Positions 48,690 through 57,637 are shown, counted from the first letter of the stretch. The stretch is 64,000 nucleotides of DNA from Streptosporangium sandarakinum (GCF_013409935.1 NZ_JACCCO010000002.1:1364001-1428000), one strand, 5' to 3'. Notes: a model not told the origin generated them from the sequence alone. Made by a program: numbers and translations.

Positions 48690-50368
48690 CCCGACCCGGG
48701 CCGCACGATGACGCCGGCCCGGCCCGCGCCGTCCCGCGCATCCGCGTCCCACGCTCCCGGACCGGCCGCCGGAAGTCCGTCCTGGCCGCGCTGACCTCCT
48801 CGCGCCCGCCGGACCGCACCGCACCGGGTGGACCGGGCTCGATGCGCGGGACGGCGCGGGCCGGGCTGGCGGGCCTGGCCGGGGCCGGTGTGGGCGCCGC
48901 CGCGCAGTTCGCGACGGTCGTGCTGGTCACCCGAGGGACGGACCGGCAGACGGCGGGAGCGTTCTTCACCTCGACGGCGCTGTGCCTGACCGCCGCCGGG
49001 ATCCTGCGCCTGGACGCCGGAAACGGACTGGTCCGTCTCATCGCCCGGTCACACCCCCTGGGGTACGGCCCCGCCCGCGGCTACGTCCGCGCGGCGTTCG
49101 TCCCGGTCGCGGCGCTCTCGCTGGCCGTCGCCGCCGTCGCCGTCCTCCGCCCGGCCGACCCCGCGTCGCGTGTGCTGGCCGCCGCGCTGCCGGCGGTGGT
49201 GTGCGCGGACGTCGCGGTGGCCGCGACCCGCGGGTTCGGCGCGATGCGGCCCACCGTCCTGCTCACCGGCCTGTTCCTGCCGTCGGCCCAGCTCGCCGGG
49301 GTGACACTGGTCCTCTGGGCCGCGCACACCGGCGCGGGCGGCCCCGCGCCGGCCGCCGTGAACACCGGGGCCTTCGTGAACACCGTGGAGCCAGTGGACG
49401 CCGTCACGCTCACGGCGCTCGCGGCGGCCTGGGCCTGGCCGTACGCGGTGGTCCTGGCGACGGCCGCGCTCTGGCTGCGCCGGCGGCTGCCGCGCGGACC
49501 GCGCCCGCCGGGCGCCGCGCTCGACCTGTGGCGCGACACCTGGCCCCGGTCGGCCGCCGCCGCGCTCCAGTCGGTCTTCCAACGGCTGGACGTCCTGGTC
49601 GTCGCGGCGCTCGCCGGCCCGGCGGAGGCGGCCGTCTACACCGCGGCGACCCGGTTCAAGGTCGTGGGACAGCTCGCCGGGCAGGGGCTGGCCCAGGCGG
49701 TGCAGCCCGGACTGGTGCGCGCGCTGGCCGGAGGAGACCTGCCGCGCGCCCGCGCGCTGTACCAGTCGGCCACGATGTGGCTGGTCGTGCCGACCTGGCC
49801 GATCTGGCTGGGCTACGCCGCGTTCGCGCCGTGGCTGCTCGGCGTGTTCGGCGACGGCTACGCCTCCGGCGTGCCGGTGGCGCTCGTGCTGGCCGGGACG
49901 ATGATGGCCGCCACCGCCTGCGGCATGGCCGACGTGGCGCTGTCCGCGGCCGGGCACACCCGTTCCAGCCTGGCCAACCTGGTGGCGGCCGTCGCGACGA
50001 CCGTGGCGCTGGACGTGCTGCTGGTGCCCTCCGCGGGCGTGCTCGGCGCCGCCCTCGGCTGGTCCGGGGGCACGCTGGTCAAGAACCTGCTCCCGCTGTG
50101 GCGGATCCACCGGCGCTACGGCCTGCGCCCCTTCGGCGCGCACAGCGTCGCCGCGCTGACACCGTGGCGTCCGCCGCGCCGTACGGCCTCCCCGCCCGCG
50201 TCCGCGGACATGAACGACGCGGACCGCGGGGCGGACGGGGACCTGTGCCACGCCACAGACCACGATGCGGACCACGATGCGGACAGGGATCCGGGCCATG
50301 ATCCGGGCAGTGCCGCGGAGCGTGGTGCCGGCGGGGAGCCGGGCCGCCGAGCCGGAGGCCGCCGATGA
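48677..50368 (+). CDS. Polysaccharide flippase (Wzx/MATE-like)
   Basis: 563 residues. A 60-residue basic N-terminus, then about 12 to 14 TM segments (residues 60-490) in the order of oligosaccharidyl-lipid flippases, with LAGAGVGAAAQFATVVLVTRG as the first. The C-terminal tail is rich in His/Asp (HATDHDADHDADRDPGHDPG). It should move lipid-linked, perhaps already sulfated, units to the outer face. ATG 48677 overlaps the previous gene; a start at Met in GSMRGTARAG (about 48842) is possible. ATGA links to the next gene. Confidence 0.82.
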   Translation: MAALTRPGPHDDAGPARAVPRIRVPRSRTGRRKSVLAALTSSRPPDRTAPGGPGSMRGTARAGLAGLAGAGVGAAAQFATVVLVTRGTDRQTAGAFFTSTALCLTAAGILRLDAGNGLVRLIARSHPLGYGPARGYVRAAFVPVAALSLAVAAVAVLRPADPASRVLAAALPAVVCADVAVAATRGFGAMRPTVLLTGLFLPSAQLAGVTLVLWAAHTGAGGPAPAAVNTGAFVNTVEPVDAVTLTALAAAWAWPYAVVLATAALWLRRRLPRGPRPPGAALDLWRDTWPRSAAAALQSVFQRLDVLVVAALAGPAEAAVYTAATRFKVVGQLAGQGLAQAVQPGLVRALAGGDLPRARALYQSATMWLVVPTWPIWLGYAAFAPWLLGVFGDGYASGVPVALVLAGTMMAATACGMADVALSAAGHTRSSLANLVAAVATTVALDVLLVPSAGVLGAALGWSGGTLVKNLLPLWRIHRRYGLRPFGAHSVAALTPWRPPRRTASPPASADMNDADRGADGDLCHATDHDADHDADRDPGHDPGSAAERGAGGEPGRRAGGRR

Positions 50369-51270
50369 CGCCCGTGCTGGTGACCGGGTTGCCGAGGAGC
50401 GGCACGAGCTGGACGGGCAAGATGCTCGCCGCCGGGGGCGAGCTGGTCTACGTCAACGAGCCGCTGAACCCCGGGCATCCGCCCGGCGGCTGCCCGGGGG
50501 TGCTCGACGCCCGCGTGACCCACCGGTTCCAGTACATCTGCCCGGACAACGAGGCGGTCTGGCTGCGTGCCTTCGCCGACACCGTCGCGCTGCGCTACCG
50601 ATTCCTGGCCGAGCTGCGCCGTAACCGCTCGCCGTACGACCTGGCACGGCTGGTCCGGTACGGCACGGCGTTCACGCTGGGCAGGCTGGCCGGGCGGCGG
50701 GCGTTGCTGGACGATCCCTTCGCACTGTTCTCGGCCGGCTGGTTCGCCGAGCGGCTGGGCTGCCGGGTGATCCTGCTGCTCCGCGACCCGGTGGGGCTGG
50801 TGGGGAGCTGGCGGCGGCTCGGCTGGGCGGTCAGCCCCCGGGAGCTGCTCGGGCAGCCGCTGCTGGTCCGCGACCACCCGTGCCTGGCGGAGCTGCGCAC
50901 GCTGGCGGACTGCCGGGACCCGGTGACGACGACCGTCGCCCTGTGGCGGGCCGCCCGGGACGTCGCCGTCGCCCTCGCCGCGCGGCACCCCGGCATCCTG
51001 CTGGTGAGCTACGAGGAGCTGGCCGCCGACCCGGTGCGGGGTTTCCGCGGCCTGTACGACTGGGCGGGCCTGACCTGGTCCTCCCGCGCCGAACGCCGCG
51101 TCTCCCACGCCTGCACCGCGTCCGCCGGACGGCCGGGCGGCGGTTTCGCCTGGAGCGGCCTGTCCCGCACCGCGTACCGCCCGATGGACTCCCGGCGGGC
51201 GGCGGCCGCGGCCGCGGCGCGGCTGAGCCGCGAGGAGGCCCACCGGGTCAGGCGGCTGGCCGCTCCCTGA
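50365..51270 (+). CDS. Sulfotransferase no. 2
   Basis: 301 residues. PAPS loop VTGLPRSGTSWTGKML (residues 5-20) and RVILLLRDPVGLVGSWRRLGW with Arg and Ser are present, followed by a helical C-terminal part. It differs clearly from sulfotransferase 1 and probably modifies another position or acceptor. ATG 50365 overlaps the flippase stop, so it is part of the same operon. Arylsulfate or lipid acceptor cannot be excluded. Confidence 0.87.
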   Translation: MTPVLVTGLPRSGTSWTGKMLAAGGELVYVNEPLNPGHPPGGCPGVLDARVTHRFQYICPDNEAVWLRAFADTVALRYRFLAELRRNRSPYDLARLVRYGTAFTLGRLAGRRALLDDPFALFSAGWFAERLGCRVILLLRDPVGLVGSWRRLGWAVSPRELLGQPLLVRDHPCLAELRTLADCRDPVTTTVALWRAARDVAVALAARHPGILLVSYEELAADPVRGFRGLYDWAGLTWSSRAERRVSHACTASAGRPGGGFAWSGLSRTAYRPMDSRRAAAAAAARLSREEAHRVRRLAAP

Positions 51271-51274
51271 TCCG

Positions 51275-51410
51275 CACGGCCGGCCACTGCACGGACGGTC
51301 CCCGCACGGCCGGCCACCGCACGAGCGGCCACCGTACGGACGATCACCGCACGGGCGGCCACCGCATGGCCGGTCACCGCACGAGCGGCCGTGGCCGCCC
51401 GGAAGGAGGG
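51275..51410 (+). repeat. 15-base-period tandem repeat downstream of sulfotransferase 2
   Basis: About eight degenerate copies of a unit like CGGCCACCGCACGAG run from 51275 to 51410. In one frame they would encode (T/S)GHRT repeats, but no start codon or ribosome-binding site supports a gene. The rest of 51271-51570 has no gene and ends with AAAGGAG, the site for the TTG at 51571. Confidence 0.65.
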
Positions 51411-51570
51411 CGGTCACCGGCATGGCCGGCGACGAGCCCCCTCGGCTCCCACGCCACACGTGCGACCGTCTCGAACGCCACGGAACCACGACGGGACCGA
51501 AAAATTTCCGAAGCCGCGTAATCCAGGCGAACGGCCGGACTCCTTCCTCTGTGAACGAAAGGAGCTCGGA

Positions 51571-53316
51571 TTGAGCAAGTTGAGATCCATCCTCATGGCG
51601 GCGCTGCTGTTGTCGATGGGCGGGGCGGGCCTGGCGGCGCCGTCGCCCGCCGTGGCGGCGGCTCCGGCGGCCCAGTCGCGGTTCGCCTGTGACGGGGTGG
51701 ATGCCGAGGACAAGGGCTGGGTGCTGCCGATCTACGTCCACCAACCCGGGCAGGACGCCTGGGAGGCCGACAGCGCCGCCCTGCTGAACACCATCTGGGA
51801 GACCGACCAGACGGTCGACTCCAGCGCCGAGCGGTTCGGGGTCTCCCGGCGGATCCGGTTCGTGCAGGACGGTGACTGCCGTCCGGTGGTGGCGAAGCTG
51901 CCGTTCACCAAGGGTCGCAACCGAGCCGAGATGGGCAAGGCGATGGCCGAGAACCTCGCCTCCCAGCCGGCCCTGGTGCGTACGCTCTGGCAGACCAACC
52001 GGGTCAAGCCGTTGTACCTCGTCAGGGACAACGAGATCACGGACTCCTGCACGGGCGGCGGTGCCAACGCCGGCCTGAGCACCGGCAACGTCATCCTCCC
52101 GCGCTGGTGCTGGAGCGAGGCCGGGCTCACCCACGAGCTGATCCACAGCTTCGGGCTCTCGCACTGCGACGGGGGCGGCGTGAACGGCAACGACCCGGTC
52201 TGCCGGAACATGGGCACCCGGAAGGAGTGCACGAGCGACCCCGCGTCCAACTATCACCTCGACTCGTGCCGGATCGACGACTTCCGTTACTTCGAGCCGA
52301 CGCCGGTACGGCAGCCGGAGCTGGAGAGGATCAGGAACGTCGCGTTCAGCCCGTACCTGATCCAGGACCAGCCGAGTCCGGTGTGGCGGTTCCGCATCAG
52401 GGTGGTGGACGGCGGCAGATGCCTCGACGGGAGCGCGGCACAGGTCGTGCAGCGCGCGTGCACGGACGGCTCCGCGCAGACGTGGCAGCGCGGCATCGAC
52501 GACGACGGGTACCTCACGATCCGCAACGCGGCGACCGGCCACTGCCTCACCATGGCGGACACCGTCGTGACCGGCCCGTGCGCGAAGAAGGACAAGGCGC
52601 AGCAGTGGCTGCCGGACGCCGGTCAGGACAGGACCAATTTCACCAGCCGCGCCGGCGGGAAGCCGGCCGTCAAGGACAACCGTGACGGCGGAGCGGTGGT
52701 ACGCGACGGCAAGGGTGAGTTCGTGGCCGAGCTGCTGGGCGGCCTGGCCTCCTCACCCACCCGGCCGAGCACCCCGGCCCCGACGGCCACGTCACAGTCG
52801 ACCACCCGGCCGACCGCCTCGCCGACCACCCGCCCGACCGCCGGACCGACCGCTCGGCCGACCGCGACGCCGACCTCCGTTCCGGAGCCGGCCGTCACGT
52901 CGGGCCCGGTCGAGTCGCTCGACCCCGCCCCCGCCGAGGCTCCCGTGCGGGGCCGCAACGTCCGGTTCAGGAGCACGTACGGCACCTGCCTGACCTCGTC
53001 AGGCACCAGGGTGCGCCTCGGCGCCTGCGGCGCCAGGTGGAACGTCGTGACGGTCGGCGAGCACGTGCAGGTGCGCCGCCAGAACCGCTGCATGGCGCTC
53101 GGCAAGGCCAGCGGCGGCAAGCGCCCGGTCGTCCTGGTCAGGTGCAGCGGGGCCGCCAAGGGACAGCGCTGGCTGCTGGAGAAGGCGGGCGGCTCGATCA
53201 CGCTGAAGAGCGCGACCACGAAGGCCACCCGGCTCATCGCCTCCTCCGCCAAGCCCGCCGGCGTCTACGCCAAAGCCGCGTACCAGAAGGATTCCGTCAA
53301 ATTTACAATCAGATAA
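51571..53316 (+). CDS. Secreted metzincin-type protease with ricin-B lectin repeats
   Basis: 581 residues, TTG start with AAAGGAG six bases upstream. Sec signal peptide (to about AVAAAPAA, residue 35). The protease domain ends with HELIHSFGLSH at residues 188-198, the metzincin zinc motif HExxHxxGxxH; nearby Cys pairs are likely disulfides. A beta-trefoil lectin follows (residues 270-380; QTWQRG, QQWLPD), a Thr/Pro-rich linker (about 395-460) and a second lectin domain ending with QRWLLE. It probably binds a surface glycan and cleaves nearby protein. A catalytic Met-turn was not located with certainty. Confidence 0.83.
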   Translation: MSKLRSILMAALLLSMGGAGLAAPSPAVAAAPAAQSRFACDGVDAEDKGWVLPIYVHQPGQDAWEADSAALLNTIWETDQTVDSSAERFGVSRRIRFVQDGDCRPVVAKLPFTKGRNRAEMGKAMAENLASQPALVRTLWQTNRVKPLYLVRDNEITDSCTGGGANAGLSTGNVILPRWCWSEAGLTHELIHSFGLSHCDGGGVNGNDPVCRNMGTRKECTSDPASNYHLDSCRIDDFRYFEPTPVRQPELERIRNVAFSPYLIQDQPSPVWRFRIRVVDGGRCLDGSAAQVVQRACTDGSAQTWQRGIDDDGYLTIRNAATGHCLTMADTVVTGPCAKKDKAQQWLPDAGQDRTNFTSRAGGKPAVKDNRDGGAVVRDGKGEFVAELLGGLASSPTRPSTPAPTATSQSTTRPTASPTTRPTAGPTARPTATPTSVPEPAVTSGPVESLDPAPAEAPVRGRNVRFRSTYGTCLTSSGTRVRLGACGARWNVVTVGEHVQVRRQNRCMALGKASGGKRPVVLVRCSGAAKGQRWLLEKAGGSITLKSATTKATRLIASSAKPAGVYAKAAYQKDSVKFTIR

Positions 53317-54912
53317 GTGATCAACCCGGAAAGTGATGATCTGGCCCTGACCCGAATGGTCAGGGCCGGGGACGATCGTGCCGTCTCCGAGTTGTACGAG
53401 CGGCACCATCCGGCCGTCATCGCTTTCGCCCGCCGCCTGTGCCAGGATCCGCACACCGCCGAGGACCTGGCCAGCGAGGCGTTCGCGCGGACCCTGCGGA
53501 CCGTCCGGAACGGCCCGGCCGGTCCGACCGGCGACTGGCGTCCCTATCTGTACGCGGTGGTCCGCAACACGGCGGCGGAGTGGGCGCGCTCCGATCAGCG
53601 GTTCGTCCTGACCGACGAGTTCCGCGAGGACGACCTCACGACGGCCGCTCCGGAGCCGCCGGACGATCTCGTGACCCGCGCCTACCGCTCGCTGCCCGCA
53701 CGCTGGCGGACCGTGCTCTGGCACACCCTGATCGAGGACGAGGAGCCCGAGCGGGTCGCGAAGATCCTCGGCATCACTCCCGGCAACGTCGGCGTGCTGG
53801 CCTTCCGCGCCCGCGAGGGGCTGCGCAGGGCGTACCTGGCCGCGTACGCGTCCGGCGCGTCGCCTCGCTGCCGGGAGTACGCCGAGCCGCTGGCGGCGGT
53901 CGTGCGCAAGAGAACCGGCCGTCTTCCGCGGGCGCTGCGCGGGCACCTGGAGTCCTGCGCGAGCTGCGCCCGGGCGCACGCGGAGCTGCTCGACCTCAAC
54001 GCCACACTCCGCGCGGCGCTGCCGATCGCCCTGTTCCCGCTCGCCCTGGGAGCGGAGAAGTGGATCGCGGCGGGAGCGGGGACACCGGGCACGGCGGGAG
54101 CCGGGACACCGACCGGAGCAGGGATCGGGACACCAAGCACGGCAGGGACCGGGACGCCGGGCACGACAGGGGCCGGGACGCCGGTCGCCGCGCCGAAGGG
54201 GGCCGCGATGCCGGGCTGGGTGATCCCGGTGTCGGGGGCGACGGCGATCATCGCCGCCGTGGCCGTGACCGTGGCCGTGTTCAACCCGCCACCGGACCAG
54301 GCCCCCTCCCCGTCCGCGCAGGTCGCCGCTCCCGCGCCGGGCGCGTCACCCACCCCGAGGCCCACCCGCGTGAGGACCCGGGCACCCGAGCCCACCCGCG
54401 TGAGGACCAAGGCTCCCTCCCGCGGGAGAACCCCGGCCGTCCGCGTGACGACCCCGGGACCCGCGTCGCGGTCCCCCCGCGAGCCCACTCCCCGGCCGGG
54501 CACCCGGATCGCCCACGCGGGCCGATGCGTCGGTGCGGCGGGTGGGCTGGTGGCGGCGCTGCCGTGCGCCGACCCGCGTACGGCCTGGCGCACGCGGGGC
54601 GGCGCCCAGCGGTTCCAGCTCGTCAACGTCGTCAGCGGACGCTGCCTGGCCGCCGGTGAGCGGTACGACACCGTCGCCTTCAACGGCGGCGGCATGCTCG
54701 CGGTCCGGATCAAACCATGCGCCTCCGTCCCGGCCCAGCGCTGGCACCGCCCGGCCTTCAGCGACGGCGTGCGCCGGCTGGTGAGCGTCCCTTCCGGCAA
54801 GGCGCTGTCCATCGGCAAGGAGTTCGCCGGCAAGCGTCCGCCGACGGCGTTCATCCTCTACGGCCCCTACACGGGCTCAGCCGATCAGCGCGTCACCCTC
54901 GTGGACGACTGA
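53317..54912 (+). CDS. Membrane-anchored ECF sigma factor with zinc-finger and lectin domains
   Basis: 531 residues. Residues 10-95 are sigma region 2 (AVSELYERHHPAVIAFARRLCQD ... EDLASEAFARTLRTV) and 122-175 are region 4 (LPARWRTVLWHTL ... ERVAKILGITPGNVGVLAFRAREGLRRAY). Then H210-x3-C214-x2-C217 (HLESCASC) forms an anti-sigma zinc-finger pattern, a Gly-Thr-Pro tract (255-292), one TM (about 301-322), a Pro/Arg linker and a ricin-like extracellular part (about 395-531). Sigma, inhibitor and sensor thus lie in one protein. GTG 53317 directly follows the protease stop TAA, in the same frame. It has no ribosome-binding site, so coupling is likely. Confidence 0.88.
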   Translation: MINPESDDLALTRMVRAGDDRAVSELYERHHPAVIAFARRLCQDPHTAEDLASEAFARTLRTVRNGPAGPTGDWRPYLYAVVRNTAAEWARSDQRFVLTDEFREDDLTTAAPEPPDDLVTRAYRSLPARWRTVLWHTLIEDEEPERVAKILGITPGNVGVLAFRAREGLRRAYLAAYASGASPRCREYAEPLAAVVRKRTGRLPRALRGHLESCASCARAHAELLDLNATLRAALPIALFPLALGAEKWIAAGAGTPGTAGAGTPTGAGIGTPSTAGTGTPGTTGAGTPVAAPKGAAMPGWVIPVSGATAIIAAVAVTVAVFNPPPDQAPSPSAQVAAPAPGASPTPRPTRVRTRAPEPTRVRTKAPSRGRTPAVRVTTPGPASRSPREPTPRPGTRIAHAGRCVGAAGGLVAALPCADPRTAWRTRGGAQRFQLVNVVSGRCLAAGERYDTVAFNGGGMLAVRIKPCASVPAQRWHRPAFSDGVRRLVSVPSGKALSIGKEFAGKRPPTAFILYGPYTGSADQRVTLVDD

Positions 54913-54959
54913 TCCGCGGAAGCGTGCGGGGCGACGCCCACGAGCCGGACCGCGTCCGT

Positions 54960-55610
54960 TCACCGGGCGTCCCCTCCTTCGGAGAGGGGGTGCCGGTTCC
55001 GGGTGGCGAGGTCGAAGATGGTCGCCAGCTCGTCCGCGTAGTGGGAGAGGTCGAGGTCGGGTTCGGTTCGCAGCAGGAACGGCAGGCCGTCCACGGACCG
55101 CTGGACGGTCGCGGCCATCACGAAGGTGTCGAAGTCGCGGAACTCGCCGGTGGCCTGCCCCCAGCGCAGGATCTCCTCAAGGGAGCCGAGGACCTGCCGT
55201 TCGGTCGCGGCGTCGTAGGAGCCGCCGTCGCCGTCCTGCCCGCGGAAGTCGAGGAAGATCTCCATCAGGGCCTGCATCTGCGCCCGGTGTTCGGCGACGA
55301 ACTCCACCACGCCGGTGATATAGGCCCGTAGCGCGCTTCGGGCGTCGGGCCGGCCGGCCAGCCGTTCGGTCATGAACCGCCCGATCGCCTGGTGGACCTC
55401 GGTGACGACCGCGCCGATCAGCTCGTCCTTGCCCGCGAAGTGGTAGGAGATGAGCCGGGTGCTGCTCAGCCCGGCCCGCTCGGCGATACGGGCGAAGGAG
55501 GTCTGCGGGTAGCCCAGCTCGGCGATCGTCTCGATGGTCGCCGCCACGATCTGCGCGCGGCGGGCGGTCGCGGCGAGCGAGCGCCCCTCACCTGCCTGGC
55601 TTACTCGCAT
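54960..55610 (-). CDS. TetR-family transcriptional regulator
   Basis: 216 residues. N-terminal HTH with RRAQIVAATIETIAELGYPQTSFARIAERAGLSSTRLISYHFAGKDELI, then an all-helical ligand-binding domain with a TetR_C layout. ATG 55610 lies six bases after a TAGCTT -10, so the message is probably leaderless. A palindrome overlaps the start codon and a 22-base perfect inverted repeat overlaps the -35. It is convergent to the sigma-factor gene and follows the polysaccharide operon, which it may regulate. Confidence 0.85.
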   Translation of the reverse strand: MRVSQAGEGRSLAATARRAQIVAATIETIAELGYPQTSFARIAERAGLSSTRLISYHFAGKDELIGAVVTEVHQAIGRFMTERLAGRPDARSALRAYITGVVEFVAEHRAQMQALMEIFLDFRGQDGDGGSYDAATERQVLGSLEEILRWGQATGEFRDFDTFVMAATVQRSVDGLPFLLRTEPDLDLSHYADELATIFDLATRNRHPLSEGGDAR

Positions 55611-55622
55611 GAGTAAAAGCTA
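55601..55622 (-). promoter_or_regulatory. TetR promoter -10 with overlapping palindrome
   Basis: TTACTC (55601-55606) and GAGTAA (55611-55616) flank the four bases GCAT, which include the ATG. TAGCTT (55622-55617, minus strand) is a -10; with TTGACC in the right arm of the adjacent inverted repeat it forms a TTGACC-18-TAGCTT promoter, the same design as padR. Confidence 0.6.
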
Positions 55623-55628
55623 GTTCGG

Positions 55629-55682
55629 CCGGGTGAACCAGGTCAACCGGGACACGGAGTCCGGTTGACCTGGTTCACCCGG
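55629..55682. repeat. Perfect 22-base inverted repeat, terminator or operator
   Basis: Left arm 55629-55650 (starts CCGGGTGAACCAGG) and right arm 55661-55682 (starts CCGGTTGACCTGG) are exact reverse complements around a 10-base centre. It lies between the end of the WecG-like gene and the TetR promoter, so it may terminate the minus-strand operon. Part of it is the TetR -35, so it could also be an operator. Confidence 0.8.
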
Positions 55683-55727
55683 GGCGCGGAGCCCGGGAAC
55701 GTGGCCGGACCGGCCGGGAGGCGGTGC

Positions 55728-56699
55728 TCAGGAGAAGAGCCGGCGCAGGAGGCAGGAGCCCAGGAGCCGGAGCGTGAAGGGCAGGTCGTGGCGGAGGTAG
55801 CGGCGGGCAAGCCGGCCGGGCTCGTGAACCAGGCGGAACAGCCACTCCAGCCCCGCCCCCCGCATCCACACCGGTGCCCGGGGCGTCGCCCCGGCCGCGA
55901 ACGCGATGGCCGAGCCGCACCCCACGAACCAGGTGCCGGGAAGGTCGTCCCGGAGCCGCGCGATGAGCCGCTCCTGCTTGGGGAAGCCGAGCCCGACGAA
56001 GACCAGCCGGGGCGCGGCGGCCACCAGCGCCTCCCTGATCTCGTCGTGGCCGCCGGGGTCCGTATCGAACCCGTACGGCGGAGCCTGCGTGCCCGCGACG
56101 ACGAGCGCGGGATGGCGCCGGACCAGCCGGTCGGCCGCCTGCCGGGCCACCCCCGGCGGGCCGCCGAGGAGGTAGACCGGGTGGCGGTAGAAGGCGGCCG
56201 CCTCCGACAGCGACCAGATCAGGTCGGCCCCGGCGACCCTCGCCGGCAGGGGTGTGCCGAGCAGCCTGGCCGCCCACACCAGCGGCATGCCGTCGGCGAT
56301 CGACAGGTCGGCCCGCTCGACGAGCTCGCGCGCCCCGGGGTCGTGGGCGGCGGTCCAGGCGATGTCCATGTTGGGGGTGACGAGGTGGCCGCCCTCGCCG
56401 CGTTTCAGCGCGCCGACCACGTGGTCGACGACTTCCCCCTCGGTCATCGGGTCGATCGTGAGGCCCGCCACGCGCACCCGGTGGCGCGGCCGCCCGTGGT
56501 CGTCGCCGGGCCACGGCCGCCGCTGGGCGCGCACCGCCTCCCGGGCGGGTCGGTGTGCGTCCCGGGCGGCCGTCTCCGGAACGGCTCCGCGCGTTCGGCC
56601 GGCCCGACGTGCCGCCTGACCGGTCCAGCCGGCCTCCTGGCCGGCCTGACGCGTCTTCTTCGGGGCCTGATGCGTCTCCTGGACGGCCCGGAGCGCCAT
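55728..56699 (-). CDS. WecG/TagA/CpsF-type glycosyltransferase
   Basis: 323 residues. The GT26 core begins at VRVAGLTIDPMTEGEVV (about 75) with the conserved LVTPNMDIAWTAAHDPG, ADGMPLVWAARLLG, VYLLGGPPGVARQAADRL, VFVGLGFPKQERLIAR and FVGCGSAIAFAAGATPRAPVWM. It adds a sugar (ManNAc-type in relatives) to a lipid-linked first sugar. The first 70 residues are a basic extension of unclear role. ATG 56699 overlaps the stop of the GT2 gene. Last gene of the minus-strand glycan operon. Confidence 0.9.
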   Translation of the reverse strand: MALRAVQETHQAPKKTRQAGQEAGWTGQAARRAGRTRGAVPETAARDAHRPAREAVRAQRRPWPGDDHGRPRHRVRVAGLTIDPMTEGEVVDHVVGALKRGEGGHLVTPNMDIAWTAAHDPGARELVERADLSIADGMPLVWAARLLGTPLPARVAGADLIWSLSEAAAFYRHPVYLLGGPPGVARQAADRLVRRHPALVVAGTQAPPYGFDTDPGGHDEIREALVAAAPRLVFVGLGFPKQERLIARLRDDLPGTWFVGCGSAIAFAAGATPRAPVWMRGAGLEWLFRLVHEPGRLARRYLRHDLPFTLRLLGSCLLRRLFS

Positions 56700-57637
56700 C
56701 AGATGCCGCGCCCGAGGTTGTGGAGCGTCCCGAGGACGGTCCCGGCCGGCACCAGGCCCGCGGCCACGGCGAGCGCGAGAGGCACCCGGGGCTCACCGCG
56801 GCGCGCGGTGAACGCCCGCCAGGCCCAGCGGCCCGCCTCCCTCCGCCGGCCGAGGGCGGCGTGGTGGAAGGCGAGCTGGCCGTAGACCCGCGCCGCGCCG
56901 CGCGGGTCCACGACCAGATCGGGGTGCCGGGCGAGCATCCACTCCAGCCCGGCGATTCGGTCGGCCCAGCGGGTCGCGTACGCCGAACCGCCCCAGCGCA
57001 CCCGCACCAGGGGACGGTCCACGTGCGCGATCGGGTGGCGCGCGGCCGCGCGCAGCGCGAGGTCCCAGTCTTCGTTCTGGCCCCCCGGCGCGCTCTCGTC
57101 GGCCCAGAAGGCGCCCCGCCGGAACAGGAACGTCGAGGAGTGGACCATCACCATGCGCGAGCGCAGCAGGTGCGCCCGGGTGACGGTGCCGGTCCCGGCC
57201 AGCCGGGGGACGCGGCGCGAGCCGTACTCGACCTCGATGGCGCAGCTGGAGAACTCCGCGCCGGGCCGCGACTCCAGGGCGGCGACCTGGGCGGCGACCT
57301 TGCCGGGCGCCCATTCGTCGTCGTCGTCGCAGAAGGCCACCAGGTCGGTGCCGAGCACCGCGATGCCGGTGTTGCGGGCCCCCGGCAGGCCGGGGCTGAG
57401 GCGGTTGGCCACCACCCGGACCCGGCGCGGCGTCTCCTCGCCGGAGGCGGCCGGGCACCGGGCGGCCAGGAGGTCGGCCGTCCGGTCGGCGACCGCCGCC
57501 GGGTCGCCGCCGTCGACGACGACGACCACCTCCAGGGGGCCGGGGTGGTCCTGGCCGAGCGCGGCGCGGATCGCGGCGCGCAGCCGGTCGGGCCGATGCC
57601 CCCGCGTGGGGATGACCACGCCCACCGATGGGCTCAC
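56699..57637 (-). CDS. Family-2 glycosyltransferase
   Basis: 312 residues. GT-A fold: VGVVIPTRGHRPDRLRAAIRAAL, SPGLPGARNTGI, VAFCDDDDEWAPGK (DxD metal site) and GGQNEDWDLALRA (catalytic Asp region). A short amphipathic C-terminus. Transfers a nucleotide-activated sugar in repeat-unit assembly. GTG 57637 is supported by AGGAGG and overlaps the sulfotransferase stop (GTGA); the longer open frame to 58507 is not coding. Confidence 0.9.
   Translation of the reverse strand: MSPSVGVVIPTRGHRPDRLRAAIRAALGQDHPGPLEVVVVVDGGDPAAVADRTADLLAARCPAASGEETPRRVRVVANRLSPGLPGARNTGIAVLGTDLVAFCDDDDEWAPGKVAAQVAALESRPGAEFSSCAIEVEYGSRRVPRLAGTGTVTRAHLLRSRMVMVHSSTFLFRRGAFWADESAPGGQNEDWDLALRAAARHPIAHVDRPLVRVRWGGSAYATRWADRIAGLEWMLARHPDLVVDPRGAARVYGQLAFHHAALGRRREAGRWAWRAFTARRGEPRVPLALAVAAGLVPAGTVLGTLHNLGRGI

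Noticed and set aside
51482..51520. ECF-type promoter (GGAACC ... CGT) before the lectin-protease
   Set aside because: Spacing of about 29 bases between the elements is too long.
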